From Tolypeutes matacus (lineage: Eukaryota; Chordata; Mammalia; Cingulata; Chlamyphoridae): a stretch of DNA of 64,000 bases. Location of the stretch: the NCBI GenBank assembly GCA_026826555.1, contig JAKSZT010053928.1, forward strand, positions 4,505,787-4,569,786, read 5' to 3'. Of this stretch, positions 23,342 to 34,437 are shown in pieces. The position numbers and the translations under genes were made by a program. Within the stretch, counting starts at the first letter, position 1. Each line of letters begins with the position of its first letter. Under the pieces are notes generated by a model. The model saw nothing but the letters and a program-made list of their open reading frames with translations, was not told the origin of the DNA and ran no database searches.

Positions 23342-23849
23342 CCCACAGTCTGTGCTTTGGTGCCTCAAGCCACCATTTGGGGCAGAATGGAACCAGTGCT
23401 ATTGAGGAGCAAACTGCACCATTCCTGCAACACTCATTGAAAACTGTCACTTCTGGGAAAGAGCATATTGAAGTGAGGTGCAAGGAATTCAGTATAGAGC
23501 TTTACAGTTCATAGTCGTAAAGAAGACTCAGTTGAAAGTCATCTGCAGGGTGACCGTGGTGCCAAGCTCATGGATTGAACTCCTCCCTGTCCCCTGGCTC
23601 TTCCATTTCAGTGTGAAACTCACAACCCAGTTTCTCTTTTTGGATATCACCTTGCTATTTTCTTTCCACCAAATAACTTGAAAGGCAAGTCCCTGATAAA
23701 CTTCTTCGAAGCTCTTCTTCTGCCCCCACCCCCTACCCCATATCCATGTCCCCATTCGCACCAGGGCCACAGATTTCAAGCTGCTCTGGCCCACATGAGA
23801 CTGTGGGGAGGCAGCCCCAAGCATGGTACACAGCTTGGGGAGCAGGATG
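23342..23849. other. Unique sequence
   Basis: No gene or repeat family recognised. A C-rich patch lies at about 23720-23750. Open frames on both strands at 23260-23830 are mutually overlapping and without domains. Confidence 0.4.
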
Positions 23850-23861
23850 CCAGTGAGGTTT

Positions 23862-24292
23862 GTGTGTGTGTGTGTTTTAAAGATTTATTTATTTATTTAC
23901 TTTATCCATTTTAACCCCTCCATCTCCCCCTCCCCCATTTGCTGTTTTGTGTCCATTCGCTGGGTAATTCTCTTCTCATCCTCCTCCTCCTGTCTTCACC
24001 GGTATTCAATCCTGGGGACCTCCAGTGTGGGAGAGAAGCATTCTGCCACCTGCACCACATCAGTTCCTGGTTTTTCGGTGCATCTCGTCTTGGTTCTCCC
24101 TTGTGTCACTCTCCTGTTGTGTCATCATCTTGCTGTGTGGCTTGGTGGGGCCTGGCACGCCCGTGCGCAGAGCCTGGGGGCCCGCGCACCTTCTATATAT
24201 TTTTTTATTTTACCAGGAGGTTCTGGAGATTGAACCCAGGTCTCTCCGTATGGCAGACAGACACCCAACCATTTGAGCCACATCCACCCCCA
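23862..24292 (-). mobile_element. DAS-type SINE, second dimer class, 12-bp TSD
   Basis: Target duplication ccagtgaggttt is exact at 23850-23861 and 24293-24304. The left edge has a short (TG)n at 23862-23874 beyond the tail. Same linker class as 11344, 34993 and 59938 (gtgcgc..cttctatatat). Confidence 0.94.
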
Positions 24293-24671
24293 CCAGTGAG
24301 GTTTTAACCCTCACTCTTGGCCAGGCACCTTCATGTGCTTGCACAACACTTAGTGAGGCCTTGCTAACTGACCTCAAGGTTGCCAAATGGATTTTCAACC
24401 CTAAGCCTCCTTGACCTTTCCCAGTTATCCAACCAATGCCATCTTGGCATCTGAGGCATCCAAGCCTCTACCCTCTCCAGTTCTCCTCCTCCCTCTCTGG
24501 TTGCTTCTTCTTCATGAGCTCTCCTCAAATGGTGGGCGTTCCCTCAGGAATCTTCCCTTCTCCCTGGATATACTAACCTTTACCTCTATTCCCAAAGCTT
24601 TGATTACCCCATTTCTTCCTAACTGCCAAACTGAGCGGTTCAAAATTATGGGCAGGAGTGCCTCTACTTGC

Positions 24672-24860
24672 AGCTGTGTGTGACCCTGGGCAAGTGCCTT
24701 CACCTCCCTGGGCTCAGTGGCATTTGTAATGTGGGATGATAATGGTACTTTCCCCATAGGGTTGTTGAGAGGAGTACATGACACAATGCATGGAACGTGT
24801 TCAGTGCAGTGGCTGGTCCTTCAGAATGCCTCCATATGTGTTAGTCACTGTTAATACAGT
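24672..24860 (+). mobile_element. MIR SINE
   Basis: gctgtgtgaccctgggcaag, cttcacctccctgggctcag, gggatgataatggtactttc and atagggttgttgagaggag occur in MIR order. Confidence 0.85.
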
Positions 24861-24899
24861 GAGTATCGGTTAACCTAAATCTCTTCTCCTCCCAACACC

Positions 24900-25165
24900 C
24901 ATACATGCAACAGTCCCCGGACATCTCCACCTGGGGGATCCCTCTGACATCTTGGAGTTAATGTGCCCACAACCAAACTTACCGTGCCTTTAGCCCTCAA
25001 TATAGCTCTCCCTCAGTGTCTCCACTGGGAAATGACCTCACCAGCCACCCAGACCCTCAAGCCAGAAAATTAGAGGTTACCTTGAAGTCCTCTCTCTACG
25101 AATCATCTGATTTTTCACTAATCCTGTAGATTTTCTCTCCTAAATATCTCTTTAAACGAATAGTT
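24900..25165 (+). mobile_element. L2 LINE internal fragment
   Basis: Resembles the L2 section with ttaccttgaagtcctctctc and cactaatcctgtagattttc. Frames are broken. 24305-24560 upstream is also L2-like but weaker. Confidence 0.45.
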
Positions 25166-26204
25166 CTCTTCATCCTCACAGACACAAGCTTGATTCTACT
25201 GGCCCAGATACCCAGTAAGTTCCCTAAACTCAGGACCAGGGCTACAAGCTTGTCAAGGTCCTCCTAAAATACTTGAAATCAGGAAGGGAGGATGGGCTCC
25301 AAAATACAAAAGGAAAAAAAGTGCAAAATCAAAATTAACAAATTCTTATTTCAATGACTACAAAATGTAAATGATGCTACCTTTCTTCATTGTGAATTTT
25401 TTATTTCATAAAAGTTTCATTACATTTGAGGAAAATTTGTAGTTTAGGTTTTACTCACGTACAAGGATTTTTGACAGTTTGTGGCCTTTGAGAGAAATCA
25501 TAGCCAATCATATATCAAATTATTTTTTTGCAGCCGAATAATTTTAAAAGACAAAGTTATAAAAAGATGTCTCGAAAACAACAATATAATTATGTTTGAT
25601 ATAGGACAGGTGTGCCTTTAATGCCCCTTCCAAGGCTGGGCTGCGTCTCAAGAAGTAAGACTGCCTAGGATCCTGAAGTCTTGTAAGCCAAGCCATTTTA
25701 TTTCTTTCCAGAAGCAATAAAACAACTGATTAGGAGGCTTGCCATCTCCACCCAGCTCCATAGTTCAAATGGATCAGGTCAACCCCTGCTTGACATCTTG
25801 CCTTGGCTTCCTAAGCCCTCTTTAAGAGAAGCCAGCCCTGATCTAGGAGTTTTGTTGACTGAATGAATGGCAGGATGTGTGTGGGGGGGTGGGTAATGAT
25901 AAAAAGAAATCAGCCAGAGGAGGAGAGTGGCGGGTCAACATCAGGCTGGTTTGGATTCAGTGGACTGGCACCTCCGGGTAGAGGCTCAGCACACAATGAG
26001 TCTAACAGTGGGGTGAGGAGCCGGGATAGAGAAACCTGGGTCATGGCCACTAATATAACTTGGGGGTAGGTGAGAACACCACCTAGGGAGCCTGGACAGA
26101 GTGAGAGATGGCTGATGTCAGAGCTCTGAGATGGGTAGGAACATGGTAAAGAAGGAGGGTCCATGAAGTAGAAAGAGGAAGAAAGTTTCAACAGAGAATT
26201 GCTA
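25166..26204. other. Unique sequence, no gene recognised
   Basis: 25310-25610 is AT-rich and non-repetitive. 25860-26200 is GC-balanced with open frames on both strands and no domain. No repeat family is recognised. Confidence 0.4.
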
Positions 26205-26400
26205 GGCGGAGCTCTGGTTTTGGATTACTGCGTACCACGCCCCACGCCCAGTGCTTTACATGGATTATCTAGAGTACTTAAAAATTTAAGACAAACCCCC
26301 TTCACAGATGAGTGAACCAAGGCACAGACTGGCTGAGTGACTTGCCCAAGGTCACACAGGTAGGAAGTGAAGGAACAAGATCTCTACTCCACACTCCACA
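26205..26400 (-). mobile_element. MIR SINE, antisense
   Basis: Reads cagtgctttacatggattat, cacagatgagtgaaccaagg, gagtgacttgcccaaggtca, cacaggtaggaagtg in reverse-complement MIR order. Confidence 0.85.
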
Positions 26401-27585
26401 ACAAACTAGATTACCTCCAAGTAAGGGTGAGGCTGGAGCTCTAATAACTGAGGAGGTGGCTATTAGAAAGCCTTGGTGCAATGTCAGTGATGAGAGCAAA
26501 AGCCAAATTGCTGGGGAATCAATGAGTCGGCAAAAGGCAAAGAAGGGAGACAGGGAAGAAAATTTTAAGACGCAAAGGGACGTTTGCTATTTCTCAGGTG
26601 TATTTTAATTCTTTTTTTTCCCCATATCCAGAAGCAATTGCCAGCCAATGCTTTTACAAGTTTGATTTTTTTGTTTAATTATCTTTGAACATAGCAATAA
26701 AAACTAAGCACTTATCCATGAATTTTCTTAACTCTTTTTCCTTAAGGTGAAACTGGCCATAAGAAACACTGAAGACCTTATAGTTCAGTATTCCACATTA
26801 TGGGGTTTTCTTATCTTTTCTTTGTCCACTCTTTCCCAGAGCCCTGCTGTCTGCAGAGGCATATGGAAAAGTGAGGAAGAAGGATGGGCATCTCCGTGCT
26901 TCCTGAAGACTGGGGCGACTCTACCTCGGTGTCTAATTCGGAGCTAACCTGGGAGGTCTTAGAGGCAGAGCAGCTCTCCCTTACAGTCCTCTACCCTGCC
27001 AGCCATTGGAGGGCAGCTCCTAGTTGGGAAAGCAAATACCACCCTGAGGGTTCCCTTTTCCCACACTAACACCTTTGTCTGTTTAATCTGATTCCCTCCT
27101 GGCTGAGACCCCCAGTTTCTGTGACTGGAAAAGTTTCTGGCTTGTGAGATGGAAGTTGAAAGTTAACTGTGTTGGGAAAAGGTCCTCTGGACCAACTGGG
27201 GTGTCCAAGAGTGTCGGTGGAGGATAAATTATAGAAAAGATAATAGAAGGGATCACAGGGTCTCAACCATTCCCAAAGCCCCAGGAAAGGGGTCTCCAGA
27301 AACATCCCAGGCAAGTCCTGTGTTTTCCCTGCCCACCACCAGGGGTTCGGCAGTAGCACACATGCTGGGTTTTATTCTGAGGCATTTTGTGTTTTCCTCA
27401 GTGGGTTGGTGTTGCGCCTTCCTCAGACGATTGCCAAATAACCAGTTATTGGTGGAAGGCTTGCGACAGGTTCTGCCTGGAGTTACCTGGTCTGTGCTTC
27501 AAACGAGCTCATGGTTCAGTGTTGGTGACTTGACTGGCTGATTTATCACCTTCAGTTTGACTGCAGTGCCCTGAATTTCAAGAAC
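26401..27585. other. Unique sequence, no gene recognised
   Basis: No repeat or exon recognised over about 1.2 kb. Short open frames (26747-26947, 27066-27359 minus, 27320-27541) lack domains. Confidence 0.4.
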
Positions 27586-27589
27586 AGTA

Positions 27590-27795
27590 ATAATAAGAAC
27601 TTAAGCTTGTACTGCACCTAGTGGCTTACAAAGCACACACGTGCCTCATATTATTCCTTCCCCATAGTACCTTGTGAGTTAGGTGGGCTCATTTTACAGA
27701 TGAGGAAATTGAAGCTTAGAAAAGTGAAGCACACAGACAGCTGAGCTTGCTCAAAAGGAGGCTTCTGACTCCAAACCCATTCCCCTTCTCTCAGT
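27590..27795 (-). mobile_element. MIR SINE, antisense
   Basis: Contains gcctcatattattccttccc, cattttacagatgaggaaat, tgaagcttagaaaagtgaag and ggcttctgactccaaaccc, the antisense MIR order. Confidence 0.8.
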
Positions 27796-28539
27796 ATTAT
27801 AACTGTATCTAAACCCACCTGGAACAACAATATTGGTGACATAGCATCCTATTCTCTGTAGTAAATATTTTCATGGCTAATCTTGTCCAAAGGACCTTGA
27901 GAGCCTGTGGAATACAGCAAGTGGTCATGGAGAATGGTGGTGAAATGCTTCAGTTAAGAAATAGCAAACTCTGTAGGGGATGCTTGTTAGATGCCTCTCC
28001 AGCATTATTCCCTCCTGGCCCATTGCCAGACCTTCATAGCCCTCTGGGATCCCTGAGGCTCTGGCGTAGATTCCACTCCTGGTCCGGATGGGGAGCAGGG
28101 CATTGGCCAAGAGCATACCTCCCAGTCCACAGTGGCTGGCTCCGATCTAGGCATGTGGCCCCAGGCCTTCCCACTAGAGTGACTCTGGGCCTTTTGCTAG
28201 CTATTCTGAAATAAACGCTCTCCTTCTCCTCCTGGATTTGAGTAGGGAGGCTATCCCCCAGGCTGTGCTGGCCCACAGTTGGGCTGGGAGCAGAGTGAGC
28301 TTTAGGATTAAGCAGATTATGAGGAAAGCAAGGAGCAGGTAGGTCATTGGCTCCTTCGCTGAGCTTCTGCTGGACCAAACCCCTTCGGAAACTATTCTGT
28401 GCCACTCAGATAGGTGAGTCAACAAATTTCTTTTGTTGTTTAAAACAATTTGAATGGGTTTTCTATTCATGTGCTCAAAAATATCTTCATTGACATAAAT
28501 GCCCACGGGGATATAGAGCTCTATTCCAATATAAGAGAG
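27796..28539. other. Unassigned, possibly an old LTR
   Basis: 28400-28470 (caacaaatttcttttgttg, tttgaatgggttttctattc) resembles the 3' end of an old LTR-like element, but no boundaries or duplication are visible. A long minus-strand open frame (28201-28668) runs antisense into the RPS25 copy and is a chance frame. Confidence 0.3.
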
Positions 28540-28546
28540 ATGTTGA

Positions 28547-29031
28547 GCTTTCTCTTGACATCTTAGCAAGGCTGCAGTGGCTGCAACTGCTCCCTGGGCT
28601 TCACAATGCCACCCAAGGATAACAAGAAGAAAGATGCTGGAAAGTCGGCCAAGAAAGACAAAGACCAAGTGAATAAATCTGGAGGCAAGGCCAAAAAGAA
28701 GAGGTCCAAAGGAAAAGTTCTAGACAAGCTCAATAACTTAGTCTTGTTTGACAAAGCCACTTATGACAAACTCTGTAAGGAAGTTCCCAACTACAAGCTT
28801 ACAACTCCTGCTGTGGTCTCTGAGAGACTGCAGATTTGTTGTTCCTTGGCCAGGGCAGCCCTTCAGGAGCTGCTTAGTAAAGGACTTATCAAGCTGGTTT
28901 CAAAACACAGAGCTCAAGTAATTTACACCAGAAACACCAAGGGTGGAGATTCTGGTAAAGATGCATCAACAGGCCCAACCAACTGTACATTTTGAAAAAT
29001 AAAGCTTTATTTAAAAAAAAAAAAAAAAAAA
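28547..29031 (+). pseudogene. Processed retrocopy of ribosomal protein S25
   Basis: The 129-codon frame (28606-28995) reads as RPS25, a 40S subunit protein, for nearly its whole length: [14 protein letters not shown] at the start, then [20 protein letters not shown] and [19 protein letters not shown] text near the end. There are no introns. A 5' UTR like that of the parent mRNA precedes it (28547-28605). AATAAA at 28998-29003 and 19 A at 29013-29031 follow. The repeat atgttga flanks it (28540-28546, 29035-29041). Compared with remembered human RPS25 (125 residues), it has lost one lysine codon near residue 8, one codon in the KKKKW region and three codons near the C-terminus, all in frame. 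The parental TGA stop is TCA, adding nine residues. Substitutions such as I-to-T and RG-to-CC fall in the winged-helix region. Most likely a pseudogene made by L1 machinery; a translated retrogene is not excluded. Confidence 0.95.
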
Positions 29032-29085
29032 GTTATGTTGAATGTTTTCACTACATGAGAATCTGGTTTTCGGAACAACTCAGAG

Positions 29086-29152
29086 GGAAGCAGATGTAGC
29101 TTAAGTGGTTGAATGCCTGTTTCCCATGTACAAGGTCCCAGGTCCCATCCCC
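29086..29152 (+). mobile_element. tRNA-headed SINE monomer
   Basis: Head only (ggaagcagatgtagcttaag, then caaggtcccaggtcccatcc) without an A-tail. The target duplication actcagag is exact at 29078-29085 and 29153-29160. Confidence 0.8.
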
Positions 29153-29169
29153 ACTCAGAGATGTACCTA

Positions 29170-29375
29170 GGGTGATTAATTTCTGTAAGTGAGGCTCAGA
29201 GAGGTTCATACATTTTCCCACGGGGCTGTAAACTCCTCACCGTCAGGTGACATGTCTTAGTCATCTCTATTTCTGTTGATTGAGATGCTTCATCAATGTT
29301 TACTGAAATATCCAAGGTAACATTTCTGAATCTGGTAGAGGCAGGATTTAAAGTCATGAACCATGAGACATGGAA
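29170..29375 (-). mobile_element. MIR/L2 remnants, antisense MIR part
   Basis: Outer text (gtgaggctcagagaggttc; gaggcaggatttaaagtcat) looks like antisense MIR. The centre (gtaaactcctcaccgtcagg, atgtcttagtcatctctat) looks like an L2 3' end. Boundaries cannot be set. Confidence 0.4.
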
Positions 29376-29439
29376 CTTTCCATAGGAAACTCAGTATTCA
29401 GGAAAATTACTGAAAAGCACTCCACAAGTGATTCTGAAC

Positions 29440-30315
29440 ATAGTGGCCCAGTCCCTAATGGCATCTTTCCTCTGCCCACATTGAAGTCTAGTCCCTATTT
29501 TGGCCTACCAGACCCTACAGATACCCCCTACCTTTGACTGCCTCTCCTACTACAAGTCCCCTAGCTCAGCTCACTCTGCTCTGCCTCTGCCTAAGGGCCT
29601 TTGCTCTAAGTGTTCTCCCCCCAGGTATCTGCTTGGCTAGCCTCACCTCCCTCAAGTTGTTTTTTGTTTGTTTGTTTGTGATATAGGGGCCAGGGATTGA
29701 ACCTGGACCTCTTACGTGGGAAGCTGGTGCTCACCCACTGAGCCACATCAGCTCCCCTAAGTTGGTTTTTTTCCCCTTTGTTTGCTTGTTTGTTTGTTTG
29801 TTTGTTTGTTTTACCGGGAGGTCCCAGGGATTGAACTCTGGTCCCTCCATACGGTAGATGGACATGGAACCTCTTGAGCCACATCTGTTTCCCTGTTTTT
29901 GTTTTTAAGGAGGCACCAGGGACAAACCCGGGGAAGCAGGCACTCAACCACTTGAGCCACATCCCCTCACTCCCCCAAGTCTTACACCATTGCATAAGGC
30001 TCACCCTGACCATCCTGATTAATGTGCAACCTTCCCCCTTCCCCCACACCTCAGGAGCCCCAGCTCCATCTTTCCCTGCTCTCTTCTTCTTTCTTCTCCA
30101 TAGCAACTGTCACTTACTAACAGTCTAGTTTGCTTATGTATCTTATGATAGATAACTACCACTCCCCAACCCCACCTCACTCCCTACCCCCTTATTGTAA
30201 GCTCCTTGCAGAAAGGCATTTTTATCTCTTCTGTTCTTGGATCTATCACAGATGCCTCGAGCAGTTCCTGGCAGTTACTAGGTTCCCAATTCATATTTTT
30301 GGAATAAATAAAAAA
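29440..30315 (+). mobile_element. L2 LINE 3' region, split by a SINE cluster
   Basis: Left piece 29440-29653 (ctctgcctaagggcctttgc, ctgcttggctagcctcacctc). Right piece 29976-30315 (gctcaccctgaccatcctg, gtaagctccttgcagaaagg, ggaataaataaaaa). Joined, they give the continuous L2 order across the SINE insertion point. Confidence 0.8.
29660..29975 (-). mobile_element. Cluster of three antisense tRNA-headed SINE units
   Basis: Units at 29660-29758, 29765-29894 and 29895-29975, all minus strand, each with a T-rich tail on its left ((tttg)n or tttttg). aagttg repeats at 29654-29659 and 29759-29764 around the first unit. The outer host word caagt occurs at both ends of the cluster. Confidence 0.85.
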
Positions 30316-30404
30316 AGTCATCTCAGTGGGCTGTGGCTCCTTCCTGAAGCCAGCAGAGCTTCCACCAACCGTTGAAGATGGGTAATGTTACAGTGGGAGA
30401 GACC

Positions 30405-30640
30405 AGCAGGGAAGAGAGAGTAACTACATGAGCAAATGCTCAAAAGTAGGAACAAATAAGTCCTATGGAAGGCAAGGTAAAGACGAGTTCAGCAGAAGTC
30501 AGATTGTGTGTAGCACTGAACTCCAGGATTCAGATTTTCTTTTGTAGGCAATGGGAGAGGAGGGTAAGGTTGTTGAAGAGTTTTGAGTAGGGAAGGGACT
30601 TGATGCAAGTGATATTTTAGAAAGGGGCTTGCTGGGTGAG
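30405..30640 (-). mobile_element. L2 LINE fragment, antisense
   Basis: Contains gtgtgtagcactgaactcc, ttttgtaggcaatgggagag, ttgaagagttttgagtaggg and gacttgatgcaagtgatatt, the antisense L2 order. Confidence 0.75.
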
Positions 30641-31842
30641 AGTGGTCCCTTGGGGGGTGGGGGATGGGATGCCCTCCCGCTCCTCCCTCCCACACACTCC
30701 AGATCTGCCTGGGATTTTCCTGTGTCCCCATTCTCTCTGCTTCAAGTGAAGCCCAAATCAGAATCTGAAGATTTGGAGGGAGGCCGCTTTGGCTCTGCCT
30801 GCTCTCCTTTCTCTACTTGAAGTTAGGGGAGCCCTTCCCTATGGCCTCCCGTTAGAAATGTCATTTGGCACTTGAAATGATTCCTCCTGCTCTCCATCTT
30901 CAAATTTGTGCAGTGGTCCCCAAGAGTGATGAATGAATGTGTAGAGATATTCCTAAGCAACACTGAAATTCCAAAGGAGTAAGAGGCACAGAGACCTTTG
31001 TCCAGCACATCAAGGGTATGGACAAATTTAGAACTGGAGCCTTCTGTTACAATTGCAAGTCAAGCTCCAAGAGGGGTAACCAGCCCATTAGCGCAGGATC
31101 CTGGAAACTGACTTTTCTGCCATCTCAAACACACACACACTCTCACATACACACATTCATTGGACCCTTGAAAGATCAAGGCCAACTGCAAAGCACCCAT
31201 TCCCCAAGACTCCTAATTTATATTGGGAACTAGCTATAAAGCTCCCCGTGGCCCCAATCTTCTCTTACAGTGATAAAGAGCATTTCACATCACACTAAAT
31301 GTGACACTTAATCAAAACCCATCTTCTTTAACAAACCCTTAACCTCCAGTACATGAGAGTCACCAAGGCCAAGAGATGAGACAGGGAGCTGACTCGGGTG
31401 GCACATGCTTTGATTAAGATGATATGATTTCTTTTATTTCACTTTCATCAAAGTCATAAAATTCCGGATCTGTCCCCTTTTTGATTTGACAACAGCACAT
31501 TTCAGTAGAGGTTGCCACCAAAAAAAAAAAAAAAAAAAAAAAAAAGACAGGGACTTGTTCTTTCTTCAACAAGGGAGTAGGCGATAATTTCTCTGAATCC
31601 TCTTCAGTAATGATCTTCAGATTGCCTGATCCTCCCAAAAGCAAGTTTTGCAGGGAACATGGTTAAACTAAAGTGCAAACTGGTCCTTTCTTCACCGGTA
31701 TCTAAATACCCTTAATCTATAGGCCCTGGAAAAGACCTCCCCTTCTCTGCCTCCTTCCTTGGGTCTTTTTTTATGAGACTTAATTCCTCACGTGAATTCT
31801 TTCACCAGATTTCTGGGGCAGGAAGTTTACTTCCCTGCCATG
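30641..31842. other. Unique sequence with a long poly(A) run
   Basis: A (CA)n-like patch lies at 31129-31160 and a run of 26 A at 31519-31544. The minus-strand frame 31414-31644 around that run is described separately. No confident gene. Confidence 0.4.
31414..31644 (-). pseudogene. Possible coding remnant, unidentified
   Basis: A minus-strand frame of 76 codons reads acidic and lysine-rich text (IITEEDSEKLSPTPLLKKE), then a stretch of phenylalanines encoded by the T-run, then CCCQIKKGTDPEFYDF and ESEIKEIISS before a stop. The composition looks protein-like rather than random, but I cannot name a parent. It may equally be chance. The homopolymer is not part of any protein domain I know. Confidence 0.25.
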
Positions 31843-31851
31843 TAGTACTTT

Positions 31852-32291
31852 TTTTTTAAAAAGATATATTTATTTCAGCACCACCACCCCCCCGGGTGTT
31901 TTTGCACTCACTGTCTGCTCGCTGTGTCCATTTGCTGTGTGTTCTTCTGTGTCTGCTTGTCTTCTCTTAAGCAGCACCGGGAACCGATCCTGGTACCTTC
32001 CGGAGTGGGAGAGAGGTGCTCAATCTCTTGCGCCACCTCAACTCCCTGGTCTGCTGCATCTCTTATTGTCTCTCCTCTGTGTCTCTTTTTGTTGCGTCAT
32101 CTTGCTGTACCAGCTCTCCTCTCGGGCCAGCACTCCTGTGTAGGCCAGCACTCCATGTGGGCCAGCTCTGCTCAGGCCAGCTCGCTATGCGGACCAGCTT
32201 GCCTTCACCAGGAGGCATCGGGAATCAAAACTTGGACCTCCTATATGGTAGATGAGAGCCCAATCGCTTGAGCCATATCTGCTTCCCCACA
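31852..32291 (-). mobile_element. DAS-type dimeric SINE with expanded linker
   Basis: The linker between heads holds several gccagc(t/a)ct units (32110-32200). The target word tagtacttt is exact at 31843-31851 and 32292-32300. Like the copy at 12955, this points to a subfamily with an expanded linker. Confidence 0.92.
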
Positions 32292-32449
32292 TAGTACTTT
32301 AGATAAGATCTTGATACTTCTGGGGGCTCTAACAACTGTCCACTTCTCTAGCATGGGCCATGACTTTTCTCATAACCTATATAGGCTTTTTAAAAAAAAT
32401 GACTTAATCATTAACTACTTCCCAGTAGAACACATTTGTATCTGTGAAC

Positions 32450-32860
32450 ACAATGTACATTTATTGAATTCCAATTATGGGTGAGGCACATAAGAGATTT
32501 ATTTTGTAAATTCACAATGTTTACTGAACACTTATAGTTTATCTGCGTTCATGTATGAATGATATACTTCAAAAAATTGTTTTAAAAAAAAACAAAAATA
32601 AAAAGTGAAAAAAAAAAAAAAAGAAACTGTATGTACCCCAGGGGAAAAAAAAAGAGAAATTTGTTTCTGCTTTCAAGAAACTTTCTGTCTCAAGGTAAAA
32701 TGCAAAAATGGGTCTAAGGAATTCCAAAGCATAGATGGTTCAGCATTCCAGAACTTTTGCACATGTAGCAAGAACGAGACCCTGTTCTAGACCCTGGGAT
32801 ACAGCAATTTACAGAATGGACAATGTTCCTGCCTGCAAAGTGTTTACATTCTAGTTGGAG
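32450..32860 (-). mobile_element. L2 3' fragments, antisense
   Basis: acatttattgaattccaatt at 32458 and gacaatgttcctgcctgcaa, gtgtttacattctagttgg at 32820-32860 read as an antisense L2 end. The A-rich stretch 32577-32622 in between looks like a separate poly(A) or simple repeat. Confidence 0.55.
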
Positions 32861-34191
32861 ATAGGCTAACGTTTTCAACTTTCGTATATTTGGCTTTTGA
32901 GCACTTTCAAGTCTTACACATTGAGCCTATCCAATAGCCTTTTGTAGCCTAAATTTGTACATTCATGTACCCACTGACGAGTGAAATGTTTAGCTGTTGC
33001 AGCCAGTGGTCTGCAGTTCAGTGTGTGCAGAATCACCCCCCTTGCCTGTGCTGCAGATTTGTTGCTCTTATTAGTCAATAAAAAGCAAGCAGAAAATTAA
33101 AAAATATGAAAGTGCAAGTGCCCTTGGTAAGACTTGTCATCTTCATACATTTATTATAATTGAGGAAGAGAAGGAAACCATTAGGGAGAAATAAAAGCAA
33201 AATTAAAGAACCTATTTAAATATTATAGAAACTTCAAATATTGAGCCTGACAGAGAAGGTATAATTAGGATTTTTCAAATGTATTTTTTGGCTCTCCATG
33301 AACAGTCTTTTCTGTTGGCGAGAGCTGAGGTAGGTTTTCAGGAGCAGTGTTCTGTTCCTTTCCACTCAGGAGGGCTGGGTGCTACGATGAGAATTAAGAA
33401 GAGACCAAGGCATGGTCCAGCCCTTCAGACACTTACCTTTACTCAGGGACATAAAGGAAGATAGAATACGCTGCATGTTTCAACGCAGTTTCCTAGAAAA
33501 GGCTCTGTTACAGGCCAGAGCCAGAGACATAAGAAAATAGCAAAGAATCCAATCCCGCCCAAGACCAGGTTAAAGCTAAAGTCTGCAGACCAATCCAGAA
33601 TGGGAAGGTGGATGCTGGTGCCAAGAGCCACGGCAGGGAAGGGGATAAGTCAGTGCCAGGCTCCGCTTTTTAAATATTTTTTTATTTTCAGGCTCCGCTT
33701 TAACTCTTCTAATAAGGAGCTTCCTCCACATTGCCCCTGAAGGGCAGTCTTTATCCTGTCCACTTCTGTACCCAGTTCCCAGCTCAGACATGGGATTAGT
33801 CTTTTAAATGACTTTGTCTAAAGAGTGAGTGCAGGATGACGCCAGCACCCCGCTGGGACTGTGTCGAAACTTGGTTCCTGAGAGCAGCTTAAATAGCAGG
33901 CACTGCCTTGGTAGTTAGACAATGGCAGATGGAGTACGTCTACTTTCCCTCCCGCAGTCCCCTGAACCACTCCTGCAGCAATGCCGCAGGCTCAGGAGGA
34001 AACCACAGCCCCAAAGCCGAGCATGGGGAGCCGAGGCTGCGTTTGTTGTTCTGGGAGAGAAGTTCCCTTTCCCCTTCTCTCCAGGCAGATGAGCTGAGGG
34101 TGGCACTATAAGCCCCTGGTCCAAGCTTGTAGGTGTCATCTCTTGTCCTACTCTGTCATCTACTGCACTCAGGAGCTGACTCCAGGGTCTT
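32861..34191. other. Unique sequence, no gene recognised
   Basis: 33040-33280 is AT-rich and non-repetitive. 33840-34190 is GC-balanced. A near-exact repeat of caggctccgcttt occurs at 33658 and 33690 around a T-rich insert. No exon recognised. Confidence 0.4.
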
Positions 34192-34343
34192 GCACCTCTT
34201 AAAATATATGTATATATATATATATAAATAACATTTTTGTAAGCAAATACACATATATGCATATATATTTATATATCATTTTGCGAATGTTTGTATGTAT
34301 TGTGAGAATTTTGATTTTTACCTGTAATAAAAAAAAAAAAAAA
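34192..34343 (+). repeat. Unidentified poly(A)-ended sequence, copy 1
   Basis: 152 bp starting gcacctcttaaaatatatg, with a (TA)n tract, then acatttttgtaagcaaatac and tgtatgtattgtgagaattt, ending cctgtaataaa plus 15 A. It matches 62078-62236 with only a few differences. It looks like a retroposed mRNA 3' end; the parent is not recognised. No clear target duplication here. Confidence 0.8.
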
Positions 34344-34437
34344 GAATCAAAGTACAGAATTCAGTCATCAGTGAGTGGGCAAATAGGTGTATATTTGGTT
34401 CTCCCCTGTGCATTTTTTGTGATGAAGTAGTATGTAT

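Noticed and set aside
28201..28668. 155-codon minus-strand frame
   Set aside because: It runs antisense into the RPS25 retrocopy and has no domain.
33658..33705. caggctccgcttt direct repeat as a retroinsertion
   Set aside because: The 13-base word flanks a short T/A-rich insert like the tail-only case at 54342, but the insert is less clearly an A-tail and I could not settle it by eye.
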